Notes under the pieces: generated by a model
The model's input: the letters and a program-made list of their open reading frames with translations, nothing else
What the model was told of the DNA's origin: nothing
Databases searched by the model: none
Assembly (NCBI GenBank): GCA_037953745.1
Contig: JBAKBP010003238.1
Location: 1-64,000 of the forward strand
Direction of reading: 5' to 3'
DNA: 64,000 nt
Source of the DNA: Lithodes maja
Lineage: Eukaryota; Arthropoda; Malacostraca; Decapoda; Lithodidae
Made by a program: the position numbers and the translations under genes
Part shown: piece by piece, positions 43,580 to 54,266 of the stretch
How the letters are laid out: each line of letters begins with the position of its first letter
How positions within the stretch are numbered: the first letter of the stretch is position 1

Positions 43580-45424
43580 CTATCTATCTATCTATTGCCT
43601 GACGCCGTGATCCCCGAAGGGGTGGCCACGAACGAACCGCCCCCATGCACCTCTGTCCCCAGTCAGTCGACGCCCCTCCCCCCAACCAGCACCGCCTTCA
43701 TTCATGTAGTTCCTCACTCCATCCTTCCACCTCATATTTGGTCTACCTCTCCCCCTCTGTCCCTCCACCTCGCTCTCGTACACCCTCTTAGTCATTCTCT
43801 CGCTTTCCATACGTTCCATATGGCCGAACCATCTCAAGTTGTTCCTTTTCACACTTTCCAGCACATCTACCTCCACACCACACCTCCTTCTTACTTCCTC
43901 ATTAGTCTGTCTATCCCTCCATGTAATTCCGCACGCACTCCTTAAGTAATTCATTTCCACTGCTCTCACTCTTGGTCTGAGTCTCTCAACCAACGTCCAT
44001 GCTTCGCTTCCGTAAGTCAGTGTCGGGATTACCACACTGTCATGCAAGGACTTCTTCACTTCCATACTGACCACCCTATTTCTTGTTACTGCTTTTAGCG
44101 TTCCTACAACCCTCTTCCCCTGTTGTACCCTCTCCCGCACCTCTTCATCCATAGTCCCATCTTTACTCAACACACTGCCCAGATACTTAAAAGAGTTGAC
44201 GATCTCCATAGCCTGACCGTTCAGCTTCACCTCACACTCTGTGACTTCACCCCTTTCGAAGACCATAACCTTGCTCTTCCCCGTATTTACCTTCAAATTC
44301 CGTTTTTCGCACACTGTTCCAAACTCATTTACCAGACCCTGCAACTCCCATTCAGTATCACTCATCAGAACTGTATCATCCGCAAACAGCAGTATAGGTA
44401 GCTTCCACTCAATTCCCTCCCTTTTCAGCGATACACCAACATCCACTGCTCTTGATAGTATTTCTTTCATAACTCCATCCATATATACAGTAAACAACCA
44501 CGGGGACATCACACACCCCTGTTTCAAACCAACATTCAGGTCAAAGAACTCGCTCTGCTCACTCTCCACACGTACTGCCGCCTTTGCACCCTCATACATG
44601 CTCTTCACTGCTTTCAGCAACTTGCCCTCTACTCCGTATATTCTAAGTACTTTCCACAAACCTTCTCTATCCACTCTGTCATAGGCCTTCTCCAAGTCCA
44701 TAAAGGCAACATACACCTTTTGTTTCTTCTCCAGATACTTCTCCACAACACAATTCAGGGTAAAAATCTGATCTACACATCCTCTTCCCTTCCTAAAGCC
44801 TCCCTGCTCGTCGCCTATCCATTTCTCCGTTCTCACTCTCACTCTCTCAATCACTACCCTACTGTATACCTTCCCTACTACGCTTAGAAGACATATTCCT
44901 CGGTGGTTACCACACACTCCTCTTTCCCCTTTGCCCTTATATAGGGGGACTATTATGCCAGTCTTCCAGTCATCGGGTGCACTCCCCTTCTCCCATGCTA
45001 GTTTGCACATTTTCCATACCCATTCTATCACTATCTCACCACCATACCTCAACATTTCCCCACACACTCCATCTGTTCCTGGTGCTTTCCCCAACTTCAC
45101 TCTTTTCATGGCTTCCCACACTTCTGACCTCCTGATCCCCACCTCCTCCTCCACTACTTCTCTTCTTCTCCCTCCCATACCATATCCAGCTATGTTTGCT
45201 GGCTCTTCATTCCTTTCATTTAGCAACTCACTGAAGTACTCCCTCCATCTTTCGACTCTCTCTTGCTTCTCGGCTAGCATTCTCCCATTCTTATCTTTCA
45301 CACCCTTACTGTTTCCCTTGCTACCTTCCCTAACTTTCTTGACTTCTTTCCAGAACAGTTTCTTACTCTCCCTCCATTTTACACTCAGATTCCTTCCAAA
45401 TTCCTCATCTACTCTTCTCTTCTA
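43580..45424 (-). pseudogene. LINE B: RTE-like RT, 5'-truncated, inserted in LINE A2
   Basis: The minus-strand frame is open from about 45420 through 43592. RT blocks: KLGKAPGTDGVCGEMLRYGG, IIVPLYKGKGER, NHRGICLLSVVGKVYSRVV, FMDLEKAYDRVDREGLW, GLKQGCVMSPWLF, LLFADDTVLM (intact FADD, near 44376-44387), FKYLGSVLSKDG. C-terminus: TLTYGSEAWTL, NNLRWFGHMERM, RGRGRPNMRWKDGVR. The 3' end carries a short (TAGA)n tail, as RTE-like elements do. No endonuclease is left. The target duplication is probably TCTACTCTT / TCTACACTT, with one mismatch. The RT reads through without stop or frameshift. Confidence 0.88.
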
Positions 45425-47161
45425 CACTTAACTCATTTAAATCCAACTTCACTACTGCTTCATCCATTCCACCATTAAAATCTCCGACTGGCAATCTTGT
45501 AAGTGACCCACGAGGTAAAGCTAACCTTCTTGCAGATATTTTCTCCACCAACTCAACCTTAGATGAAATAAATCAAGATGTCCCTGTACTTAATTTTAAT
45601 TCGCCTGAAATTCCCTCACTGAAGATCCACACCAGACATGTCAAAACTATTTTGCAGAATCTCTCGGTAGATAAGGCTCCTGGTCCAGATGAAATTCCTC
45701 CAATAGTACTTAAGAATTGCTCCTTGGTGCTCGCTCCTGTATTGGCAAATTTTTTCCGTCTGTGTACTCATACCTCATGCTTCCCAGTACCCTGGAAAGA
45801 AGCACACATCCATCCAGTTCCTAAAAAAGGTGCCTCTTCAGATCCATCAAACTACAGACCAATAGCTATAACTTCCACTCTTGGTAAAGTCTTTGAAATT
45901 ATATTAAATAATCACATAATTAAGCATCTTGAGAATAATAAATTAATCAGTGATAGGCAATATGGTTTTAGACGATGTCGATCAACTGCAGACATGCTTT
46001 GCCTTCTTACGCATCAAATCAACCAAGCTACAGACCAACATGGTGAAACACATACAATAGCACTGGATATATCAAAGGCATTTGATAGAGTCTGGCATCA
46101 ATCCTTATTGTCGAAGATGTCACACTACGGCCTTGCATCATTAGTTCCACTAATTTCTTCTTATCTTCATAACAGAAAAATACGTGTAATGGTAGATGGC
46201 CTTTATTCTCAATTTCACTCAATAAATGCTGGTGTTCCCCAGGGATCAGTTTTGGCCCCAATTCTGTTCCTCATTCATATCAATGATCTCATATCCACCA
46301 CTCATAATCCAATACATTCCTACGCAGATGACTCAACACTCCACAGTTCCTTCACATTTACCAATTCTTTCACCCAACCCGATCTTATAAATTCAAAAAT
46401 AAACACTGCAATTTCTCTGAACCAGGACCTTTCTAGAATTAATGGATGGGGACAAAAGAATCTAGTTTCCTTTAATGCACAGAAAACCAAGTACATTCAA
46501 TTTTCTAACCGACAGAATCTCACTGACTCCCATATATTTTTTAATGATGTAAATATTCCCACTTCCCCTAGTATTGACATTCTCGGTGTAACATTAACTA
46601 CTAACTTGAGCTGGACACATTATGTTAGAAGAATTGCTAAGAATGCCTCTAAAAAACTGGGACTCCTGTACAGAGTTCGAGAATTCTTCACTGACGAGCA
46701 GTTGGCCGTGATATATAAAAGTCATGTGCGTTCTCAGATGGATTACTGTTCACCTCTGTGGGGTGGAAGTGGAGTGGTTGCATTGAGGCAGTTGGACAAA
46801 ATTCAAAATAAAGCTATTAGATTAATCAATAACCCTGCAATCACACAGGACCTTCCTACATTATCCATACGAAGAAACGTTGCATCCCTTGCATTATTCT
46901 ACAGATATTTTCACAGCAATTGTTCCGAGGAACTTGCTTCAATTGTGCCGCCTCTCCACATCTTTCCCCGTAGAACTAGGGCAGCTGAGAGCGCCCATGA
47001 ATTTACACTTTCTCCTCCACAATGCAGGACTTCTGCTTATCAGAATTAATTTATCCCCAGAGCTACTACTCTTTGGAATTCACTTCCCTCGAATTGCTTT
47101 CCACAAACTTACAATCTACAAATGTTTAAATCCAGTTGTTACAAACATTTTATGAATGGAG
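45425..47161 (+). pseudogene. LINE A2 ORF, RT and C-terminal part
   Basis: Continues the A2 frame: SVDKAPGPDEIPPIVLKNC, SNYRPIAITSTLGKVFE, LDISKAFDRVWHQSLLSK, GVPQGSVLAPILFLIHINDL, HSYADDSTLHSS (YADD intact, near 46321), LGVTLTTNLSWTHYV, then the CSPLWGG and WNSLPSN regions. A stop (TAA at 47046-47048) replaces the serine codon present in A1 and A3 (YQN-SFIP). It removes the last ~38 residues. Confidence 0.9.
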
Positions 47162-47298
47162 GATGCCTTTAGGCACATGACCTTTTTGTTTTATCTGTGT
47201 TTTTCCTTCCTCCGTTCATTGTCTCTTAAAAAAAAAAGAAAAAAAGAAAAAAAAAAGTGTGTTGATCGAAATACCGGCTAACAGTGGTGTGTTTACGT

Positions 47299-47632
47299 TG
47301 AAGGGGAGATTTCCACTTGAGGGATTTTTTTCTTTGCCCCTTTCTCCCTCATGTTTAGCCCCATTGCTTTTTAAATTTTAAGACGTTTGCCCCATTAGTT
47401 TGGCGATTTTAAGAAGTTTCACCCCATTTGTCACTTTTAAGACCTTTCGTCCCATTTAGGTGTCGATTTTTTCCTGGCGAGCGATAGCGAGCCTGTAATT
47501 TAAGAGGAACCGGCCTTTGGCCGGGACATTTTTCTACCGAAAAATGTACAAATATATCTTGAAAGGGGGTCAAGGGGGTGTAATTTCAAGCTTGATGGAA
47601 GTCTAGGGAATCAACTAAAAACCTCCCCTTAA
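47299..47632 (+). mobile_element. M14: M element
   Basis: Left end TTGAAGGGGAGATTTCC (TTAA altered), right end AACCTCCCCTTAA. GC hairpin loop TTT. A loose M fragment (AAGATTGATGGAGGTCTAAG) lies just downstream at about 47698-47735. Confidence 0.88.
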
Positions 47633-47756
47633 GGTATATATAAGTTATTATGCAGCATGCTTACGTGGGTTTGAAGGAGGGTCTTGGGAGAGTGTTTTTA
47701 AGATTGATGGAGGTCTAAGGAGGAAACTAAAAGAATAATAAAAAAAATATATATAT

Positions 47757-48077
47757 GTACACATATATGCACCCATCCCCCCCTTAATATATGCACCCAT
47801 CCCCCCCCTTAATATATGCACCCATCCCCCCCTTAATATATGCACCCATCCCCCCCTTAATATATGCACCCATCCCCCCCCTTAATATATGCACCCATCC
47901 CCCCCTTAATATATGCACCCATCCCCCCCCTTAATATATGCACCCATCCCCCCCTTAATATATGCACCCATCCCCCCCTTAATATATGCACCCATCCCCC
48001 CCTTAATATATGCACCCATCCCCCCCCTTAATATATGCACCCATCCCCCCCTTAATATATGCACCCATCCCCCCCTT
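47757..48077. repeat. 24-25 bp minisatellite derived from an M end
   Basis: The unit ATATATGCACCCATCCCCCC plus CTTA, about 13 copies, varies only in the C-run (6 to 8). The complement reads TTAAGGGGGGATGGGTGCAT, and its first 14 bases equal the M3 terminus. Confidence 0.93.
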
Positions 48078-48211
48078 CTTAAGCTATACACATTCGTCTA
48101 ATGATATCGATATAAATAATTAAATTGGCTCCATCTCATTGAACAGTGAAATGGTATTGAAATATGGATAATCACTTTCTATAGATACATATATATCTAT
48201 ATAATATTTTC

Positions 48212-48214
<3 letters not shown>

Positions 48215-48277
<63 letters not shown>

Positions 48278-48278
48278 C
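48215..48278. repeat. (GT)n followed by (AAT)n
   Basis: GT dinucleotides at about 48215-48247, then AAT trinucleotides to 48278, the latter probably the tail of the SINE that follows on the minus strand. Confidence 0.9.
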
Positions 48279-48576
48279 GGTTTATTTCAAGCCGGCAGCC
48301 AATGGGGCTGAAAATACACAGACTTAACCTAGATCTTATCCTAATGGATCAACAGACTGATCCTGGCAGCTAACGAGAGCGCCTACATACTCCCAAGGGA
48401 GTAGGACGTGGGCAGGAGACTTTGTGGGTCCCCCGAGACGATCCGCCCAGATCTTGCCTTCACGGCCAGGGAAAGTTTTTGAGAGAACTTCCCCTGCCGG
48501 CGCCTGGGATTGAACCCCCGACACCAGAGCTAGCGCTCCCAATACAGAGTACTAAGCGCGCTCGGCCACCGTGACC

Positions 48577-48577
<1 letters not shown>
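48248..48577 (-). mobile_element. tRNA-headed SINE with (ATT)n tail
   Basis: On the minus strand the head begins near GGTCACGGTGGCCGAGCG. TGGCCGAGCGCG is an A-box-like block and GGGGGTTCAATCCCAGG a good B box (near 48504-48518). The spacing and long variable region suggest a serine-type tRNA ancestor. The body (CCGGCAGGGGAAGTTCTCTC onward) is not tRNA-like, and the element ends in (ATT)n. Confidence 0.7.

Positions 48578-48579
<2 letters not shown>

Positions 48580-48624
<45 letters not shown>
48580..48624. repeat. (GT)n microsatellite
   Basis: Pure GT run directly upstream of the SINE head. Confidence 0.95.
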
Positions 48625-48625
<1 letters not shown>

Positions 48626-49456
48626 CTTAATAGGCGGCTGCAGTTTTGGACCTGGTGAGCTGAAACTTTGCATGTGGGTGTCAATTGACCTGGGTCAGGT
48701 CATAGAGGGGGCGAGGCCACGGTCGGAGGTCGTTTCGAGGCCGAAATTGAAAAAAAAAAATGAAAATAAAAAAATAAATAAATGGCCGTTTGGGGCAGAA
48801 AAGGTGTATAGAACGAAAGTTGTTCGCAGCCCCCAAAATGGGGGTACGGATGAGGTCAGATCCAAAATCGAAGGTCATTTAGCGGCCGAAATCGAGGTCG
48901 CCGGTCATATTTCGCTACACAATCTACCTTATATCTGAGTAACAAAGATAGAAACATGACAATTTATCCTCAGCTGGAAACAAAATAGACTATACTGTAT
49001 ATCCCCTACACTACATGTTCCATTACATTTTGTTATCGTATTATTGGAGGTTACTGGAAATATTCAATGCAAAGTAGACTTATTATGACAATACAATGGT
49101 GATTAATGGTTTGTATTTTCAATCTTATATTGCATGCTTGCATTTCAACTTAGTAATTTAACAGCTTGAACAAATGTTGACACATCTGTTTGTCACATTA
49201 AGCAGAATTACTAACTAAAATAATTATATTAGTACACACACGTCAGGGCCAGAGAGCAGCATTGTTCCTTCGTCACTTGTGGTTCAAAAGTTTTACAATT
49301 GTTTATGAGAATGAAGTTTAGATATGCCATTCATCATGTCAAAACCAGTGAAATAAGGAAAATAGTATGTTTGTTTACTATATTAAGGACTTATCGCCAA
49401 TAGTCGTCGGTGCTACATGTCATTGTAAGGTAAACACATAAGACAAAGACTCTTTC
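48625..49456. other. Anonymous sequence with a possible old repeat
   Basis: 48640-48920 contains GAGCTGAAACTTTGCATGTG and twice a GGTC..GCGGCCGAAAT-like phrase (near 48722 and 48874). This suggests a repeat of unknown family. The rest is AT-rich and featureless. Confidence 0.4.
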
Positions 49457-49797
49457 TTAAGGGGAGGCAGACCGTTTGTTTGGTCTATTAATTCATTTAT
49501 TCATATATTTGTTTTTAGTTTCCTCGCTAGACGTCCATCAAGCTTAGAAAACACCCCCTAGACCCCCCTTAAAGATACATTTGTACATTTTTCGGTAGAA
49601 AAATGTGCCGGCCAAAGGCCGGTTCCTCTTAAAATTGCAGGCTCGCTTTCGCTCTCCAGGAAAAAATAGACACATAAATGGCACGAAAGGTCTTAAAATT
49701 GACAACGAAATGGGGCAAAAGGTGTTAAAATCGCCAAACTAGTGGGGCTAAACATTAGGAAGAAGGAGGTCCAGAAAAACGGTTTGCCTCCCCTTAA
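49457..49797 (-). mobile_element. M15: M element, subfamily with GGCAGACCG end
   Basis: From TTAAGGGGAGGCAGACCG to GGTTTGCCTCCCCTTAA. One internal AATGGGG block with its TCTTAAAATC is missing, so the element has three blocks rather than four. GC hairpin loop AAA, with the stem kept. Confidence 0.88.
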
Positions 49798-51615
49798 CGC
49801 CCCAGCCAACGTTCATAACAAGACTATCCTCCCCCTCTCCTCTGGTGCAGTGGGTCAGAAGATCGGGAGGGGGACCTGATAGCTCAAACACTCATTATTG
49901 GCATCATTACCCTTTACTGTCTTGTGATGGAACAACAACAAAGATTCCGTCTTTTAGCATATGCCCCAGTGAACTGTGTATTCTTTTCAAACTCCCATGT
50001 CAACACCTCGCTTGATGTCACACAACACTGATAACAGACAGCTTCAAAACCCATCTTCTGATCTTCACACATGATATCAAGAGAAACAGCTTTTACCGCC
50101 TCTTAGTCTCTCTCACAAAACGTAATATCCGCTCTTTCAGCATAATCTTCTGCTCTTCAAATGGAATATCGTCAGCACAAACATTGTCAGCGTATCTTAT
50201 ATTGTATACAAAGCCGATGCAATGTATATGAAGTATTTCATTATTTCTGCACATGCATTAGTATCAGAACAAGCAACTTACAAGACTTCTTAAACTGGGC
50301 AGAAGAAAACGGTATATGTGTTTAACACATATATTATTTGTTTTCATATTTAGCGTAAATAACATAAGGATATGTGAATACCTCTTAATGTATAAAATAA
50401 CTAGGCAACACATACAATATTTAAGCATCATTCTGTATACACAATATTATATAACTGTATCCTTTCACGATTTTCAATCATATCACATCGACTCCATAGA
50501 TCTACCCAAAACCTCGATTTGCAAACGCGAACTTTGTTAGCCTGCTATGCTTACCCACAGACAAGAATATGTGCTTTAAGTTGTAATTATCTATGCACAC
50601 AAATATATTTAATCCAGATTATGTCAACGCCTTTTGTTCATCATAATTATACATTTGGAATCATAGATCATTGCAATACCAAACAGCCAGTTCGCTTAAT
50701 GACTCAAACAATGCCACAGACAATGATCTACCAGTAACATTCTCCAGCGAGTACATTTCAAGAATATAAATTCTGCAACTAACTGATTAGAGTTCAAATA
50801 ATGTGAATACATGTTGAGCTATTATACCCTCGCTATCCCTTATCATGAACTCTCTGGGAGCTGTGTGTGTGTATGTGTGTGTGTGTATGTGTGGGTGTGT
50901 GGGTGGTGGGAGGGGGGGGAGACCTGTGTTGTAAGTAAAGTATAATATGGAATTCCATTGTGTTTTAAGTTTTTCTAAGCGTCAAAGTTAAAATCCACAC
51001 AAAAGCCACGTAAACTAGACGTAACTAGATAATTAAACAAATGAGAGAGGCACACCAGAAGCTTATGTGGAATTCCAAGAACCAGTGGGAGAAAACAACA
51101 CCAGACACCTCCTGTGTCGGCTAATGGTATTCTTAGGTGATCCTTGTTCTTGCAAAGTTGCGAATCGTGGAAGTTTTCTTCTTCGCGAAGTAAAGGTAGG
51201 ATGAGGAAACAAATGTTTTGCTAACCTAGTTGTGTTTTTGTAGTAGGACTATTTGTCTGTTGGGTGTTTTCAGGTAACATTTTTGTCAAAACACTCCTGA
51301 TAATTTTTACCTGTTGTTTAATTACGGTTTGTCACCCTTGTCCTCACCTTTTACAATGAAGAAGCGTCACGTAAAAATCCTTTAGTTTTTTCCGTCCACC
51401 TTCCTTCACGTAGTTCCCAGTTTTTCTCCTCATTTGTCATATTTTTTCTCCCTCTCCCTCTTCATTTATCTTCCTTCCATTGTTTTTAAGTTTGCTAACA
51501 AAAGTATTATTTCGTTTTTTACAGTCTCACATCCCTCCCTCCCTCCACACATCTCCTCCCATTGCTCCCACCACCTTGTATTCTCCACCCGTCTTCTTTC
51601 TTTCTCACGCGAATG
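49798..51615. other. Anonymous sequence
   Basis: Mostly AT-rich, no recognised family. A GT-rich stretch lies at 50866-50925 and a C/T-rich stretch at 51380-51610. Short frames at 50316-50737 show no domain. Confidence 0.5.
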
Positions 51616-51638
51616 GTGTGTGTGTGTGTGTGTGTGTG

Positions 51639-51699
<61 letters not shown>

Positions 51700-51700
51700 G
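51616..51700. repeat. (GT)n then (CTGT)n
   Basis: GT at about 51616-51640 and about 15 CTGT units to 51700. It abuts LINE fragment A4, whose last bases (GCAGACATTCTTTGCAGACA on the minus strand) run into the same motif. Confidence 0.93.
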
Positions 51701-52148
51701 CAAAGAATGTCTGCAGTTTATCGGTCATGTCTAAAGCCAATATTGTCTATCACTGATATATTTACTAGAGTCTAGATGCTTCATTAGGTGATTATTTATT
51801 TTTGTTTCGAAGATTTTACCAAGGGTGGAAGTTATAGCTATTGGCCTGTAGTTTGATGAAACAGGAGGGATGTTTGCCTCTTTCCAGGAGAGTGAGAAGC
51901 ATCATATGAGGTATGGGTACACTGACGGAAAAGATTTATCAGAACAGAAGCAAGCACTAAGGAGCATTTTGTAAGTACCATTGGTGGAATTTCATAAGAA
52001 CCAAGAGCTTTATCTACTGAGAGATTCTGCAAGATGGTTATAGCGTGTCTGGTGTGAATCTTTAATGAGGAAAATTAAGTAAAAGAATATGCTAATTTAA
52101 TTCATCTAAGATTGAGTTGGTGGAGAAAAGCTCAGCGAGAAAGTTGTT
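51701..52148 (-). pseudogene. LINE A4: old fragment of family A
   Basis: Minus-strand sequence aligns with the A2 segment from about 45530 to 45990: AELFSTNSILDELN, NLSVDKALGSYEIPP, then SNYRPIAITSTLGKIFE with frame breaks, ending near the ADMLC region. It is more diverged than A1-A3. Confidence 0.85.
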
Positions 52149-52199
52149 TTTTTGGTCCGTGCGAAGCGAGGACCTATAGGCTTTACTCATGTCCTTGTA

Positions 52200-52256
52200 A
52201 TAGTTGTTGTTGTTGTTGTTGTTGTAGTTGGTGGTGTTGTTGTTGTTGTTGTTAGG
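52200..52256. repeat. (GTT)n
   Basis: Imperfect GTT trinucleotide repeat. Confidence 0.9.
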
Positions 52257-52276
52257 GCTATGCTTATTTAAAAAGG

Positions 52277-52556
52277 CTATTTCTCGGTTATTACTCATCC
52301 AAATTTAATTAGTTTTCACATGCTTATACGCTGATCTATCCTCTAGGCCGTAACGGAGCCCTTGTTTTTAATTTCGGCCTGGGCGCCCCTCAAATCGCCA
52401 CCTTCTGCAGTAGTACGATGTTTATCAAAAAACAAACTTCTTGGTTATTACTGAACCAAATTTAATAACCTAACACATGCATATAAATTAGCTATCCTCT
52501 TGGCTGTAACCGAGCCCTTTGTTTCAATTCCGTCCTGGGCGCAGTATTGGGACGCT
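52277..52556. repeat. Diverged tandem duplication of ~150 bp
   Basis: CTCGGTTATTACTCATCCAA...GGCCTGGGCGC and CTTGGTTATTACTGAACCAA...GTCCTGGGCGC are two diverged copies in the same direction. Family unknown. Confidence 0.65.
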
Positions 52557-52644
52557 AATTTACCTTTGTATTTACCAGCCAGTATTGGATATCGCTTGTG
52601 ATTCATGGACGATAACAGTGAAGTCAGTCACACCGACCGAATCG

Positions 52645-52797
52645 TAGACGAAAGGTCAGAAAATTGACAAAGAAATGGGGCGAAAGGTGTTAAAATCGCC
52701 AAGCTAATGGGCCGAACTTCTTAATGTCTTCAAAGAAATGGGGCTAAACATGAGGGAGAAGGGGGTCCAGAAAAACGGGTCGGCCTCCCCTAATTAA
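52645..52797 (-). mobile_element. M16: partial M element
   Basis: Only the block region and right end are present: GAAAGGTCAGAAAATTGAC, AATGGGGCGAAAGGTGTTAA, AATGGGCCGAACTTC, ending GGCCTCCCCTAATTAA. The hairpin core is absent. Confidence 0.8.
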
Positions 52798-52817
52798 TAT
52801 GAGAGATCTCTATCCCT

Positions 52818-53153
52818 TTAAGGGGAGATTTCCACTTGAGGGATTTTTTTCTTGACCCCTTTCTCCCTCATGTCTAGCCCTATTGCTTTTGAGATGTTAA
52901 GACGTTCGCCCCATTAGTTTGGCGATTTTAAGAACCCTCGCCCCATTTCTGTCAATTTTAAGACCATTCGTGCCATTTAGGTGTCTATTTTTTCCTGGCG
53001 AGCGATAGCGAGCCTGTAATTTAAGGGGAACCGGCCTTCGGCCGGGAAATTTTTCTACCGAAAAATGTACAAATTTATCTTGAAAGGGGGTCTAGGGGGA
53101 GTAATTTTAAGCTTGATGGAAGTCTAGAGAATCAACTCAAAACCTCCCCTTAA
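52818..53153 (+). mobile_element. M17: M element, close relative of M19
   Basis: From TTAAGGGGAGATTTCC to AACCTCCCCTTAA. Private variants GGGGGAGTAATTTTAAG, GACCATTCGTGCC and TTAAGGGGAACCGG recur in M19 in opposite orientation. Confidence 0.9.
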
Positions 53154-53244
53154 ACGTATATTTTCTGCTGGACACAATTATGAAAGCTCTTAGTGAAATA
53201 TAATTAATTAAGTTGTGTAAGATTGGAGTTGCAAGGAGACAATC

Positions 53245-53621
53245 TTAAGGGGAGGCAAACCGTTTTTCTGGACCTCCTTCTCCTTAATGTTTAGCCCCAC
53301 TAGTTTTGAGATTATAAGACGTTCGGCCCATTAGTTTGGCGATTTTAATACCTTTCGCCCCATTTCTTTGTCAAATTTAAGACCTTTCGTGCCATTTAGG
53401 TGTCGATTATTTCCTGGCGAGCGATAGAGAGCCTGCAATTTTAAGAGGAACCGGCCTTCGGCCGGGAAATTTTTCTACCAAAAAATTTACAAATTTATCT
53501 TGAAGGGGGGGTCTAGGGTTTTTTTTTTCTTCTAAGCTTGATGGAGGTCTAGGGAGGAAACTAAAACAAAAATATGAATAAATTAATGAATAGACCAAAC
53601 AAACGGCCAGCCTCCCCTTAA
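53245..53621 (+). mobile_element. M18: M element with altered AT hairpin
   Basis: From TTAAGGGGAGGCAAACCG to CGGCCAGCCTCCCCTTAA (subfamily of M15). The AT hairpin reads AAATTTTT...AAAAATTT (53467-53488). The family's outer C-G pair has become A-T on both sides. A T-run (53519-53528) interrupts the region after GGTCTAGGG. Confidence 0.88.
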
Positions 53622-54037
53622 TAACCTGAGGAGCAAAAATGGCATCAGTCTCAGTCTCTGTCTTTGTCTAGGTCGGAATTAAAGGATTATGTTCCTGTTG
53701 AAGGGTTCTTTTACATATTACATATTACATATTACATATTACATATTACATAATGAAAACATCACTATTAGAAGCAAGAGAGTCAATAAATACATTGTTT
53801 TAAATGATCTGTTAACACCCCCCCCCCCCCTTGCCATTAACACTTGTCATGATAGGAGCTTTAAATGTGCGTCGATGTTGAATGAATGAGAAGCGAGAGG
53901 ACATTGGAAGGTTATTTGAAAGAAGAAAGTATGACGGGCTTGCGCTGAGTAGAAAACAAAACAAATATATACAGGCAGAGGTGGTGAAGTGTATATTGGA
54001 AATGTGAAAGATAAATAGTCCGGAGTTATAAGAGGGG
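53622..54037. other. Anonymous spacer with a short 10-bp repeat
   Basis: About five copies of ATTACATATT-type units at 53711-53751 and a C-run at 53818-53830. Nothing else recognised. Confidence 0.5.
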
Positions 54038-54266
54038 GTCATAGAGTACAAAGGAGTACAAAGGAAATCAAGCAACAACAGGTCTAGTGACCCTTCTAGG
54101 CTGCTTGTCCTCCAAAACACTGAGGATCAAGTGTCCAAACAGTGGTTTAGAGTGGGTAAGGGAACATTGGAAAGGGAACTACTGCCCTAGAACTAATGTC
54201 CGTGGCAGGATTAGGAAGTTAGTAGGGGACAGATGGGTTAGTAACTGAGGGGGGTATACAATAAAG
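54038..54266 (-). other. LINE D 3' UTR with reiterated tail
   Basis: Ends CTTTGTACTCCTTTGTACTC, a reiterated decamer-like tail. TTTGGACACTTGATCCTCAG upstream is conserved in the two truncated copies. CR1-like elements use such tails for priming; that role is from the family, not from this sequence. Confidence 0.8.

Larger units (their letters stand above)
43101..47257 (+). mobile_element. LINE A2: Jockey-like element split by LINE B
   Basis: Starts at GATCTTCTGATCACTG, inside the endonuclease (SDH motif at its end), and ends with an A-rich tail. The coding part is 43101-43579 plus 45425-47161. Removing LINE B restores the reading seen in A3 (GGTCTACTCTT|AACTCATTT). A3 continues 93 bp further 5', so both copies are 5'-truncated. 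Confidence 0.92.

Noticed and set aside
43172..43945. A 257-codon plus-strand ORF taken as one protein
   Set aside because: Its second half is the antisense of LINE B. Only the first part, to 43579, belongs to LINE A2.
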